Origin: Paludibacter jiangxiensis
GTDB lineage: Bacteria; Bacteroidota; Bacteroidia; Bacteroidales; Paludibacteraceae
Direction of reading: 5' to 3'
DNA: 64,000 nt
Assembly (NCBI RefSeq): GCF_001618385.1
Contig: NZ_BDCR01000003.1
Location: 620,001 to 684,000, forward strand
How positions within the stretch are numbered: position 1 is the first letter of the stretch; each line of letters starts with the position of its first letter. A model generated the notes under the pieces. The model searched no databases. It saw only the letters and a list, made by a program, of their open reading frames with translations, and was not told the origin of the DNA. The translations under genes were made by a program, and so were the position numbers. Of the stretch, positions 57,025 through 64,000 are shown piece after piece.

Positions 57025-57954
57025 ATGATTAATAGGATTTTGCTTCGTATCAAGATCGTCCAGATTGTATTTGCATACTACAAAAGTGGAGAGAAAGACT
57101 ACGGAGTTGCCGAGAAAGAGTTATTTCACAGTATTGAAAAAACCTACGACCTGTATTATCACTTGTTATTATTGGCCATCGAAGTTACCCGTCATGCGCG
57201 TAACAAAATAGATGCCGGATTACAAAAATACAGACCTACGGAAGAAGAGCTAAACCCTAACAGACGTTTTGCGGACAACCGCTTCATTGCGCAACTGGAA
57301 GCAAACGAAATGTTCGTTGAACGGGTTGAAGAAAAAAATCTTTCCTGGATTGACTCGCCCGAAGTGGTGAAATCTTTGTATGATTCGATCATCTCCTCGG
57401 AATGCTACAAATCATATATGGAAAGTGACACGAATGATTATGCCGCCGACAAAGAGTTGTGGCGCAAAATTTTCCGTAACGAAGTACTGAACAACGAAGC
57501 ATTAGCAGTTGCCCTCGAAGAACAAAGCATCTACTGGTGTGCCGAAGCCGACTTTGTGATAAGCTTCATACTGAAGACGATCAAAAAATTCGACGAAAGC
57601 AAGGGAGCTAATCAGGCTTTGTTGCCCATGTACAATCACGATGAGGACAAAAGATTTGCTCAAAAGCTGTTTTTCAATACTATCCGACACGGAGATGAAT
57701 ACAAGGCTCTTATTGAAGAGTTTACAAAAAACTGGGAATTAGACCGTATTGCTTACATGGATGTCATCATTATGATGGTAGCTCTCGGTGAGCTAAACGA
57801 TTTTCCATCCATTCCGGTCAATGTAACACTGAACGAGTACATTGAAATAGCAAAGCAATACAGCACAGACAAAAGCGGAACTTTCGTCAACGGAGTTCTC
57901 GACAAGATAGTATCCCATCTTAAAAAAGAGGGAACTCTCATGAAAGCTAACTAA
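57025..57954 (+). CDS. nusB: NusB-like transcription antitermination protein
   Basis: A 309-aa protein, about twice the length of enterobacterial NusB, as is usual in Bacteroidales. The N-terminus (INRILLRIKIVQIVFAYYKS) and the C-terminal NusB domain (LDRIAYMDVIIMMVALGELN, then PVNVTLNEYIEIAKQYSTDK and SGTFVNGVLDKIVSHLKKEG) are recognisable. NusB works with NusE (S10) in rRNA antitermination. The extra middle part has no clear motif. It is the first gene of a conserved block. Confidence 0.92.
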   Translation: MINRILLRIKIVQIVFAYYKSGEKDYGVAEKELFHSIEKTYDLYYHLLLLAIEVTRHARNKIDAGLQKYRPTEEELNPNRRFADNRFIAQLEANEMFVERVEEKNLSWIDSPEVVKSLYDSIISSECYKSYMESDTNDYAADKELWRKIFRNEVLNNEALAVALEEQSIYWCAEADFVISFILKTIKKFDESKGANQALLPMYNHDEDKRFAQKLFFNTIRHGDEYKALIEEFTKNWELDRIAYMDVIIMMVALGELNDFPSIPVNVTLNEYIEIAKQYSTDKSGTFVNGVLDKIVSHLKKEGTLMKAN

Positions 57955-57996
57955 ATTATCGAATTAAACAAACATAATCCAAATTAAATTCTAATT

Positions 57997-58320
57997 ATGA
58001 ACACATTAGCTCTTATCTTACAAACTCAGGGCGGGCAACCGGGCGGCATGGCCAACTACTCCGGTATCATCATGATTGTGTTACTATTTGTCGTTTTCTA
58101 TTTCTTCATGATTCGTCCGCAATCAAAACGTCAGAAAGAAATCAGAAACTTTCGTGCAGCAATGAAAGTTGGTGACAAAGTGATCACTTCGGGTGGCATC
58201 TATGGCCGCATCAAAGAAATCAGCGACGACACAATTCTTTTGGAAGTTGACGAAAACGTACGTATCCGCGTAGACAAAAACTCTGTTTTTGCGACTGCTG
58301 CCGATACCCAACAGAAATAA
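57997..58320 (+). CDS. yajC: Preprotein translocase subunit YajC
   Basis: A 107-aa membrane protein: a short N-terminal segment, one hydrophobic helix (about 24-42, GIIMIVLLFVVFYFFMI) ending in the conserved RPQSKRQKE, then a soluble domain (KVGDKVITSGGIYGRIKEIS). It is part of the SecDF-YajC complex at the translocon. It sits in the conserved order nusB-yajC-ybbR-coaE. Confidence 0.96.
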   Translation: MNTLALILQTQGGQPGGMANYSGIIMIVLLFVVFYFFMIRPQSKRQKEIRNFRAAMKVGDKVITSGGIYGRIKEISDDTILLEVDENVRIRVDKNSVFATAADTQQK

Positions 58321-58332
58321 CATCGCACCAAT

Positions 58333-59325
58333 ATGTCTGCTAAAAAATCCATACGGCAGATAAAACGCTTAGGTAAAAAGGCAAAAGCTCCTTTCCCAAC
58401 GAAAGAAGCTTTTGTCTTTTTGTCTTTTCTGATCTTTTCAACATTACTTTGGTTCCTCTACAAAGTCAGTCATGTACAGGAACTTAAAGTCAAAGTTCCT
58501 ATCGAATATGTTGGCATCCCAAACAACGTAGAACTCGTCGGCAAATTACCTAAAACCCTCAACGTACAATTCAAGGACAAAGGGTCGGCTCTTTTTACTT
58601 ACATACTGAAACAGGAATTACCTCCTTTCAAAGTTGACCTGACCGGGCAATTCAAAGGAACGGGACGCATTTCCCTTCCCACCAATAAATACGAGGGACA
58701 GATATTCTACAAACTAAAGCCAACTGCCACACAAATACACATCGCTCCCGATTCGTTGATTATCAACTACTATTCGTTATACAAGAAGGTTGTTCCCGTT
58801 CGGTTTTACGGCTACATTCAGCCGGCACAACAATTCATAATTACACACGGCATTTCGGTTTCGCCGGCATTTCTGGAAGTATATGGCAACAAACAAAATC
58901 TCGACACACTCAAAGCCATTTACACTGAACCAATACACCTTAAAGACGTCAAAGATTCCGTTAATTCGGAATTCTACCTCAAAGTACCCCGGGGCATACA
59001 CCTGTCACAACCCAGAGTAAAAGTGCATGCCGCGGTAGAACCATTTACCGAAAAAACACTGGAGGTTCCGGTAACCAGCATCAACCTGCCCGATCAATAT
59101 TTACTGCGCACTTTTCCCGCTACCGTTAAAGTAATTTGCGTAGTTGGCATATCACATTTCAAGACACTGACCTCCGAAAGCATTCAGGCAGTTGTCAATT
59201 ACAATACACTGTCCAGAATCAACGCCGGAAAAGCCAGGATTCAGGTATTTTCTACGTCATCCGACCTTATCCGGTATCACGTATCGCCCGAAACGGTAGA
59301 TTTTCTTCTTGAAATAAAAAAATAA
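58333..59325 (+). CDS. YbbR-like domain protein
   Basis: A 330-aa protein with one membrane segment (about residues 28-45, FVFLSFLIFSTLLWFLY) followed by YbbR/CdaR-like beta domains: VKVPIEYVGIPNNVELVGKL and YKKVVPVRFYGYIQPAQQF are typical repeats. In other bacteria this family regulates diadenylate cyclase; that role in this organism is inference. It lies 12 bases after yajC and 2 bases before coaE. Confidence 0.88.
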   Translation: MSAKKSIRQIKRLGKKAKAPFPTKEAFVFLSFLIFSTLLWFLYKVSHVQELKVKVPIEYVGIPNNVELVGKLPKTLNVQFKDKGSALFTYILKQELPPFKVDLTGQFKGTGRISLPTNKYEGQIFYKLKPTATQIHIAPDSLIINYYSLYKKVVPVRFYGYIQPAQQFIITHGISVSPAFLEVYGNKQNLDTLKAIYTEPIHLKDVKDSVNSEFYLKVPRGIHLSQPRVKVHAAVEPFTEKTLEVPVTSINLPDQYLLRTFPATVKVICVVGISHFKTLTSESIQAVVNYNTLSRINAGKARIQVFSTSSDLIRYHVSPETVDFLLEIKK

Positions 59326-59327
59326 TC

Positions 59328-59906
59328 ATGGTTATTGTAGGCATTACAGGAGGAATTGGATCCGGAAAATCAGTAATATCAAAGTTGCTGGTTGCCATGG
59401 GATATCCCGTCTACGACTCGGATGCGGAGGCAAAAAAGATCATGCAGTACGATTTATCCGTAATCAAAGCGTTGCAACTGGAGTTCGGAGAAAACACATA
59501 CTTAAACAACCAATTAAACAAGCAGCACCTTGCCGGCGAAGTGTTCGGCAATCCTGAACGTCTCCGGGCTCTGAATGCCATTGTACATCCTGCGGTCAAA
59601 AGAGATTTCCAGGCATGGGCAAAACAACAATCAAATCCTGTTGTCTTTCTGGAAACAGCCATTTTATTTGAGAGCGGTTTTAATAGCGAAACACACAAAG
59701 TCATTTTGGTAACAGCCCCATTGGATATCAGAATTGAACGGGTTGTTCGCCGCGACCAGTGCACTCAGGAGCAGGTGATGCAACGTATAGCCCAGCAATG
59801 GACAGAAGAAGCAAAGGCGCTTAAATCCGACTTTATCATCGTCAACGACGGACAACATTCGCTAATCAAACAAACGGAGAAAATCATTTCGGAACTCACA
59901 CAATAG
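59328..59906 (+). CDS. coaE: Dephospho-CoA kinase
   Basis: Catalyses the last step of coenzyme A synthesis. The 192-aa protein has the P-loop GITGGIGSGKSV (5-16), YDSDAEAK, the conserved IVHPAVKRDF and the lid region IERVVRRDQCTQEQVMQRIAQQ. The full CoaE motif set and length are present. Confidence 0.96.
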   Translation: MVIVGITGGIGSGKSVISKLLVAMGYPVYDSDAEAKKIMQYDLSVIKALQLEFGENTYLNNQLNKQHLAGEVFGNPERLRALNAIVHPAVKRDFQAWAKQQSNPVVFLETAILFESGFNSETHKVILVTAPLDIRIERVVRRDQCTQEQVMQRIAQQWTEEAKALKSDFIIVNDGQHSLIKQTEKIISELTQ

Positions 59907-59950
59907 CAAACACTTCCAGCAATTCTCCCGAAACACGAATCACAAAATAC

Positions 59951-60646
59951 ATGTCCCATTACAAACACCTCTTTTTCGACCTCGACAATACTCTTTGGAA
60001 TTTTACGGAGAATGCCCGTTCTGCACTTTTTGATGTTTATACAACTTACAACCTCAAGCGGTACTATTCTGAATTCGATTCGTATTTCAATCAGTTCGAA
60101 GAAAACAACGCTGCGCTCTGGAGACTTTACGGGGCTGACAAAATAACCAAAGAATTTCTAAACACAGAACGGTTTTTAGCTCCGCTAAGAAAATTTGGCA
60201 TTCTGAATGAGCCACTTGCCAGAGAAATGAGTACGTTTTATCTTGAACAATGCTGCGAAAAAACCGCAGTTATGCCCAATACATTTTCTACTTTGGACTA
60301 TCTGAAACCTCATTACGATCTCTATATCATTTCGAATGGTTTCAAAGAAGTACAATACAAAAAACTAAATAAATCAGGGCTATCCGGCTACTTCAACAAA
60401 ATTTTCTTATCCGAAGAAGTTGGGCATCACAAACCCAAACCCGAATTTTTCGCACACCTGTTTTCCGTTTCAAATGCTAAAAAAAAAGATAGCCTCGTAA
60501 TTGGCGACAATTTTGAAGCTGACATTGAAGGCGCCATGAATTTTGGAATAGATCAGGTGTATTATTCTGCCGATTCATCTCAAAAACTCACCAAACAGCC
60601 TACATATACCATCCACAACTTATCAGAGCTTTGTTCTTTTTTGTGA
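59951..60646 (+). CDS. YjjG-like HAD family nucleotidase
   Basis: A 231-aa HAD-superfamily hydrolase. Motif I is FFDLDNTLW with the catalytic Asp10 and Asp12; motif II is in IISNGFKEVQ; motifs III and IV are in GHHKPKPEFF and VIGDNFEADIEGA. The FDLDNTLWNF start and cap domain match YjjG-type noncanonical pyrimidine nucleotidases, which remove damaged nucleotides such as 5-halo-dUMP. Substrate is inferred from family. It lies 44 bases after coaE. Confidence 0.9.
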   Translation: MSHYKHLFFDLDNTLWNFTENARSALFDVYTTYNLKRYYSEFDSYFNQFEENNAALWRLYGADKITKEFLNTERFLAPLRKFGILNEPLAREMSTFYLEQCCEKTAVMPNTFSTLDYLKPHYDLYIISNGFKEVQYKKLNKSGLSGYFNKIFLSEEVGHHKPKPEFFAHLFSVSNAKKKDSLVIGDNFEADIEGAMNFGIDQVYYSADSSQKLTKQPTYTIHNLSELCSFL

Positions 60647-60769
60647 ATTTATACAAATGGACTAATATTTATTGCTTTATTTAGATAATTCACATATTTT
60701 TATATTTATGTAGTTACACTAAATAAAAGAATATGTATCTTTGTATATAATCGATTAAAAAACTAAGGT

Positions 60770-61543
60770 ATGTTTGGTATCAATCTCAACGGATTAATCC
60801 CGTTAAGAAGCGCTGCAGATGAGGCAAGCGAACAGCTCACCCAAATCTTATTTGGCGAATATTTCAGTGTTGAAGAAGTGATTGAACGCTGGGTTCGGAT
60901 TCATAACGTCCGCGATAACGAGACCGGATGGATCGATCGCAAAATGATGACTTCTATTGACGAGCAGTTATTCGACCAACTAAACCGGCAGGAGCATGTA
61001 GTAGTCTCGAAGCCTCTTTCGTATGCGACCCTTCAGGACGGCACAAAACAGCCTCTACCCGGTGGTAGCCTGCTTCCCTTCTATGACAAGGACAAACAGC
61101 AATTTTCAATATGTGACCGCGTTTTCGGATTTTCCTCTGAAGACACAAACCTCAACACATCCTCGTCCGAATTTGTCGAAAAGGCCTTAACATACCTCCA
61201 CGCTCCTTATCTGTGGGGCGGCAAAAACATCATGGGAATAGATTGTTCGGGACTGGTTCAGGTAGCCGCTCTCATGTGCGGAAAGCAACTAACGAGGAAC
61301 GCCCGTCAGCAAATCGAATTCGGAGAACAGGTAAGCTTTCTGGCGGAAGCGCAGCCCGGCGATGTTGCCTTTTTTGACCACGACGACGGATATATAAGCC
61401 ACGTAGGTATTTTGCTAAACGACCACCAGATTTTGCACGCATCAGGAGAGGTCCACATTGCCCCTATCGATAATCAGGGGATCAAATCTGTCTTTACCGG
61501 AAAATACACCCACTCTCTTAGGGTTATCAAGAGAATATTATAA
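60770..61543 (+). CDS. C40 (NlpC/P60) peptidase with N-terminal SH3-like domain
   Basis: A 257-aa protein without a signal peptide, so probably cytosolic. The N-terminal part (INLNGLIPLRSAADEASEQL) resembles the bacterial SH3 domain of YkfC-like enzymes. The catalytic domain has Cys in GIDCSGLVQ (about residue 158), His in ISHVGILL (about 210) and HASGEVH (about 222). YkfC-like peptidases cleave peptides from cell-wall recycling at gamma-D-glutamyl bonds. A -7-like TATCTTTG lies at 60736-60743. Confidence 0.88.
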   Translation: MFGINLNGLIPLRSAADEASEQLTQILFGEYFSVEEVIERWVRIHNVRDNETGWIDRKMMTSIDEQLFDQLNRQEHVVVSKPLSYATLQDGTKQPLPGGSLLPFYDKDKQQFSICDRVFGFSSEDTNLNTSSSEFVEKALTYLHAPYLWGGKNIMGIDCSGLVQVAALMCGKQLTRNARQQIEFGEQVSFLAEAQPGDVAFFDHDDGYISHVGILLNDHQILHASGEVHIAPIDNQGIKSVFTGKYTHSLRVIKRIL

Positions 61544-61575
61544 AATCTGTCTTTTAATCACAAATAGCTACTACT

Positions 61576-62361
61576 ATGAATAGCTCCTACCCCGTGTTGT
61601 TTGTCGGACATGGGTCTCCGATGAATGCCGTAGAAGAAAACGAATTCACAGGCCAATGGAAAGAGCTTGGACGCCAGCTTCCGACGCCGGATGCCATTGT
61701 ATGCATATCTGCTCACTGGCTTACAAGCGGCTCATGTGTAACTCTTTCGCGCCATCCCCGCACCATTCATGATTTTGGCGGATTTCCGGAAAAGCTCCAT
61801 GCTGTAAAATATGAAGCGCCGGGGAATCCTGAATTAGCAAAAGAGATTATAGATACAGTCAGGACTGCAAATATAATAAGCGATCTGGAATGGGGCTATG
61901 ACCATGGATGTTGGAGCATTTTAACGCATATGTTTCCCAAGGCAAACGTCCCTGTCATCCAGTTCAGTCTGAACGAAACACTTTCCGAAAAGAAACATTT
62001 CGAACTCGCCAAACAATTAGCTTTTTTACGTAACAAAAAAGTGCTAATTTTGTGCAGTGGAAACATTATTCATAATCTGCGTATGCTCGATTGGAGCAAA
62101 AGAGATGATGAAGAGTTTGGCTACGACTGGGCGACAGCCGTTAGTAGCCTGATGAAAAAATTGATTACTTCCGGCAAGGTTGATGATTTGTGTAATTATC
62201 TCAAACTCGGACCCGACGTACAGAGAGCAATTCCAACCCCTGATCATTTTTGGCCACTGCTTTACGCATTAGCATTGAAGCAACCCGAAGAAACAATCCG
62301 TTTCTTTAATGATAAATTAGTAATGGGTTCGTTATCCATGACCTCATTTATTATTCAATAA
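61576..62361 (+). CDS. 4,5-DOPA dioxygenase extradiol-like protein (YgiD)
   Basis: A 261-aa class III extradiol ring-cleavage-type enzyme. Metal-ligand His residues are in LFVGHGSPMNAVEEN (about residues 8-22) and ISAHWLTSG (about 46-54); the catalytic region around WGYDHGCWSILTHMFP is also present. In E. coli, YgiD opens DOPA; the natural substrate here is unknown. It lies 32 bases after the NlpC/P60 gene in the same orientation. Confidence 0.92.
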   Translation: MNSSYPVLFVGHGSPMNAVEENEFTGQWKELGRQLPTPDAIVCISAHWLTSGSCVTLSRHPRTIHDFGGFPEKLHAVKYEAPGNPELAKEIIDTVRTANIISDLEWGYDHGCWSILTHMFPKANVPVIQFSLNETLSEKKHFELAKQLAFLRNKKVLILCSGNIIHNLRMLDWSKRDDEEFGYDWATAVSSLMKKLITSGKVDDLCNYLKLGPDVQRAIPTPDHFWPLLYALALKQPEETIRFFNDKLVMGSLSMTSFIIQ

Positions 62362-62389
62362 AATTGTCACAGCGAAAAATTATTATAGA

Positions 62390-62815
62390 ATGAAAACAAA
62401 TCCGGCAGAATGCCTCTATTGCACTAAAAACAAGACGCAACAAGACTTAATGATCAAAATTTGCGATCTTTCGGTTTCTGAACTTTTCCTTTTCAAAGAA
62501 CAATCCTATCATGGTCGTACGTTGGTTGCCTATAAAGGCCATGTGGACGGGCTTTTTGAACTGAGCGATGAAGATCGCAACGCGTTTATGGCTGATGTTG
62601 CCAAAACTGCTGCAGCAATGGACAAGGCATTCCACCCTGACAAAATCAATTTCGGAGCTTATTCCGACACGCTATCTCACATTCACTTTCACATTGTCCC
62701 CAAATATCAGGGCGCATTTGGCTGGGGCGGTGTATTCGAAATGAACCCAAAACAGAAATATTTGAGCGATGCTGAGTATACTCAGGTAATTGATGCGATC
62801 AAAGCAGCTCTCTAA
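62390..62815 (+). CDS. HIT family nucleotide hydrolase
   Basis: A 141-aa protein with the histidine triad motif SHIHFHIVPKY near residues 95-105 and the N-terminal CLYCTKNKTQQDLM, which suggests a metal-binding or structural pair of cysteines. The family hydrolyses nucleoside phosphoramidates and similar compounds. The terminator at 62874 closes the transcript. Confidence 0.92.
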   Translation: MKTNPAECLYCTKNKTQQDLMIKICDLSVSELFLFKEQSYHGRTLVAYKGHVDGLFELSDEDRNAFMADVAKTAAAMDKAFHPDKINFGAYSDTLSHIHFHIVPKYQGAFGWGGVFEMNPKQKYLSDAEYTQVIDAIKAAL

Positions 62816-62873
62816 GAAAAACACCTGAACATACATAAAGAACCGGAAGACCACGTCTTCTATCTTTCTTCAA

Positions 62874-62910
62874 AGCAAAGGCTGACTTTTCAGTCTTTGC
62901 TCTGTTTTTA
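62874..62910 (+). terminator. Rho-independent terminator after the HIT gene
   Basis: AGCAAAGGCTGA (62874-62885) pairs with TCAGTCTTTGCT (62890-62901) with one wobble around CTTT and is followed by a short T-rich run. Confidence 0.8.
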
Positions 62911-62921
62911 ATAAGGTTATA

Positions 62922-64000
62922 ATGAAACGATTAATATTATTTTTTTGCTGTATTTTATATATCACGAATGCCATGGCATTACGTCAACCCAGAGAGATGA
63001 AGACTCAGGTGGATTCTCTTCTGGCAAGCTACGAACGCGCTTATGCCGGTTTGGGAAAATTCCGCGTGAAAGAAATCTCCATCAACGCAGCCGAAAAGCA
63101 CGTGAATATCTATTGCAGCGAAGCATTATCGTATATCCCTTATCGTCCGGCTGTGGTTTCAAAACTGTACGCTCAGCTTGATTCCCTTACCCACGCTGGC
63201 CAGCCCGACTACAAAGTACAGGTTTTTGCCGGAAGCAAAGAACTCAGTACTCTCATCCCAAATATGTTCAGGCCTGATAAGTACGTGGACAAAATCAGGT
63301 TTCCTAAAAAAGAATTTCAGGGAACACCGCTGATGACTCTCTTATCAAAGCCATACACTATCACGCAAGGACTGGAGAACCGTCATTTGGCACTTTGGCA
63401 AAGTCATGGTTTGTATTACCGCCTCAGAACCGACCGCTGGCTCTGGCAACGCGATCGTGTGTTTCAAACCGTCGAAGACAAATACACCATGAGCTACGTT
63501 CTGCCTTATCTGTTGCCAATGCTGGAGAATGCAGGAGCGAATGTTTTTTTGCCCCGCGAACGAGACACCCAAACCAACGAAGTGATTGTGGATAATGACG
63601 GATCTGCCGGTGCATCCATCTATCGCGAACGAGGCACAACCATTGAAAACGGAGGCAATTCAGGATTCGGATTCACAAAGAAACAACTTGAAAACACCGA
63701 GAATCCTTTTGCGCTGGGTACTTACCGCAAATCTGGTTCACGATCTACTGAAAATGTAGCATTCGAATGGATTCCCGATATTCCGGAAGATGGTTGGTAT
63801 TACGTGTCAATCGCCTACAAAACGTTAGCAAACAGCAGTAAAAATGCTCATTATACAGTTTATCACACCGGAGGCCAAACCGAGTTTTCGATAAATCAGC
63901 AAATGGGTGGCGGAACATGGATTTACCTGGGCAATTTTTACTTCAAAAAAGGCATCCACTCCGAGTCAGGCAGAGTAACTTTAACAGGGACTTCCAAAGG
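62922..64000 (+). CDS. Golvesin/xanthan-lyase-like secreted protein, truncated by the window end
   Basis: The frame starts at ATG 62922 and stays open to 64000, so at least 359 residues are encoded and the 3' end is missing. A signal peptide is visible (MKRLILFFCCILYITNAMA). Residues near 165-215 (ITQGLENRHLALWQSHGLYY, then a segment ending LLPMLENAGANVFLPRERD) resemble amidase-like N-terminal regions. From about 245 the sequence (VAFEWIPDIPEDGWYYVSIA and on) resembles the golvesin C-terminal-like domain of Bacteroidetes xanthan-lyase-annotated proteins. The catalytic activity is not established. Confidence 0.75.
   Translation, partial: MKRLILFFCCILYITNAMALRQPREMKTQVDSLLASYERAYAGLGKFRVKEISINAAEKHVNIYCSEALSYIPYRPAVVSKLYAQLDSLTHAGQPDYKVQVFAGSKELSTLIPNMFRPDKYVDKIRFPKKEFQGTPLMTLLSKPYTITQGLENRHLALWQSHGLYYRLRTDRWLWQRDRVFQTVEDKYTMSYVLPYLLPMLENAGANVFLPRERDTQTNEVIVDNDGSAGASIYRERGTTIENGGNSGFGFTKKQLENTENPFALGTYRKSGSRSTENVAFEWIPDIPEDGWYYVSIAYKTLANSSKNAHYTVYHTGGQTEFSINQQMGGGTWIYLGNFYFKKGIHSESGRVTLTGTSK

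Noticed and set aside
1-64000. CRISPR arrays, prophage, or complete insertion sequence
   Set aside because: No repeated spacer units, phage structural genes or transposase genes were seen.

Overview
The window is a chromosomal segment of a member of the Bacteroidota, most likely order Bacteroidales. The evidence is the gene repertoire (long NusB-type protein, DUF4924- and DUF6057-like proteins, PL10 pectate lyase, bifunctional RibBA). Several promoters also match the Bacteroidota vegetative consensus TTTG-N19-TAnnTTTG, with near-perfect examples before the EF-P gene, the gene at 42725 and the nusB-like gene. A Paludibacter-like genus is possible, but the sequence alone does not settle it.

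Layout. (1) 490-4999: housekeeping genes ribBA and an LptF/LptG-type permease on the minus strand, diverging from radA. (2) 5720-28886: a roughly 23 kb exopolysaccharide/capsule locus, all on the plus strand. It holds a Wza-like export lipoprotein, a Wzc-like tyrosine autokinase, a Wzx-like flippase, glycosyltransferases of GT-A and GT-B types, two hexapeptide acyltransferases, a Wzy-like polymerase, UDP-glucose dehydrogenase, UDP-glucuronate decarboxylase, a small outer-membrane barrel protein and a WcaJ-type initiating phosphotransferase. Together these suggest a Wzx/Wzy-dependent polymer. The two sugar-nucleotide enzymes can supply UDP-glucuronate and UDP-xylose. The locus is interrupted by long gene-free stretches with palindromic repeats, and it contains a broken glycosyltransferase fragment. 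(3) 28883-41170: tag, then minus-strand housekeeping genes (S4 protein, GtrA, ferredoxin, gcvT, pepT), an ECF sigma factor with a 56-aa companion, radC, efp, an OmpA lipoprotein, an inositol monophosphatase-like gene and valS. (4) 41544-45713: three secreted or outer-membrane proteins of unknown function, separated by related short repeats. (5) 45966-55424, minus strand: a heme-motif beta-propeller lipoprotein paired with a large membrane protein, a PL10 pectate lyase, a 5'-nucleotidase split over two genes, a PAS protein with an OPT transporter, a tRNA-Arg and a TetR regulator. (6) 55699-64000, plus strand: a YkuE-like phosphoesterase, the block nusB-yajC-ybbR-coaE, a YjjG-like phosphatase, a cytosolic-looking NlpC/P60 peptidase, a DODA-type dioxygenase, a HIT protein, and the start of a golvesin/xanthan-lyase-like secreted protein that runs off the right end.

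No CRISPR array, rRNA, complete insertion sequence or prophage was seen. The least explained parts are a MITE-like element at 5203-5566, a family of paired palindromes in the polysaccharide locus, the long hairpin-bearing leader before the flippase gene, the sigma factor/small protein pair, and the CxxCH-propeller/membrane-protein pair.
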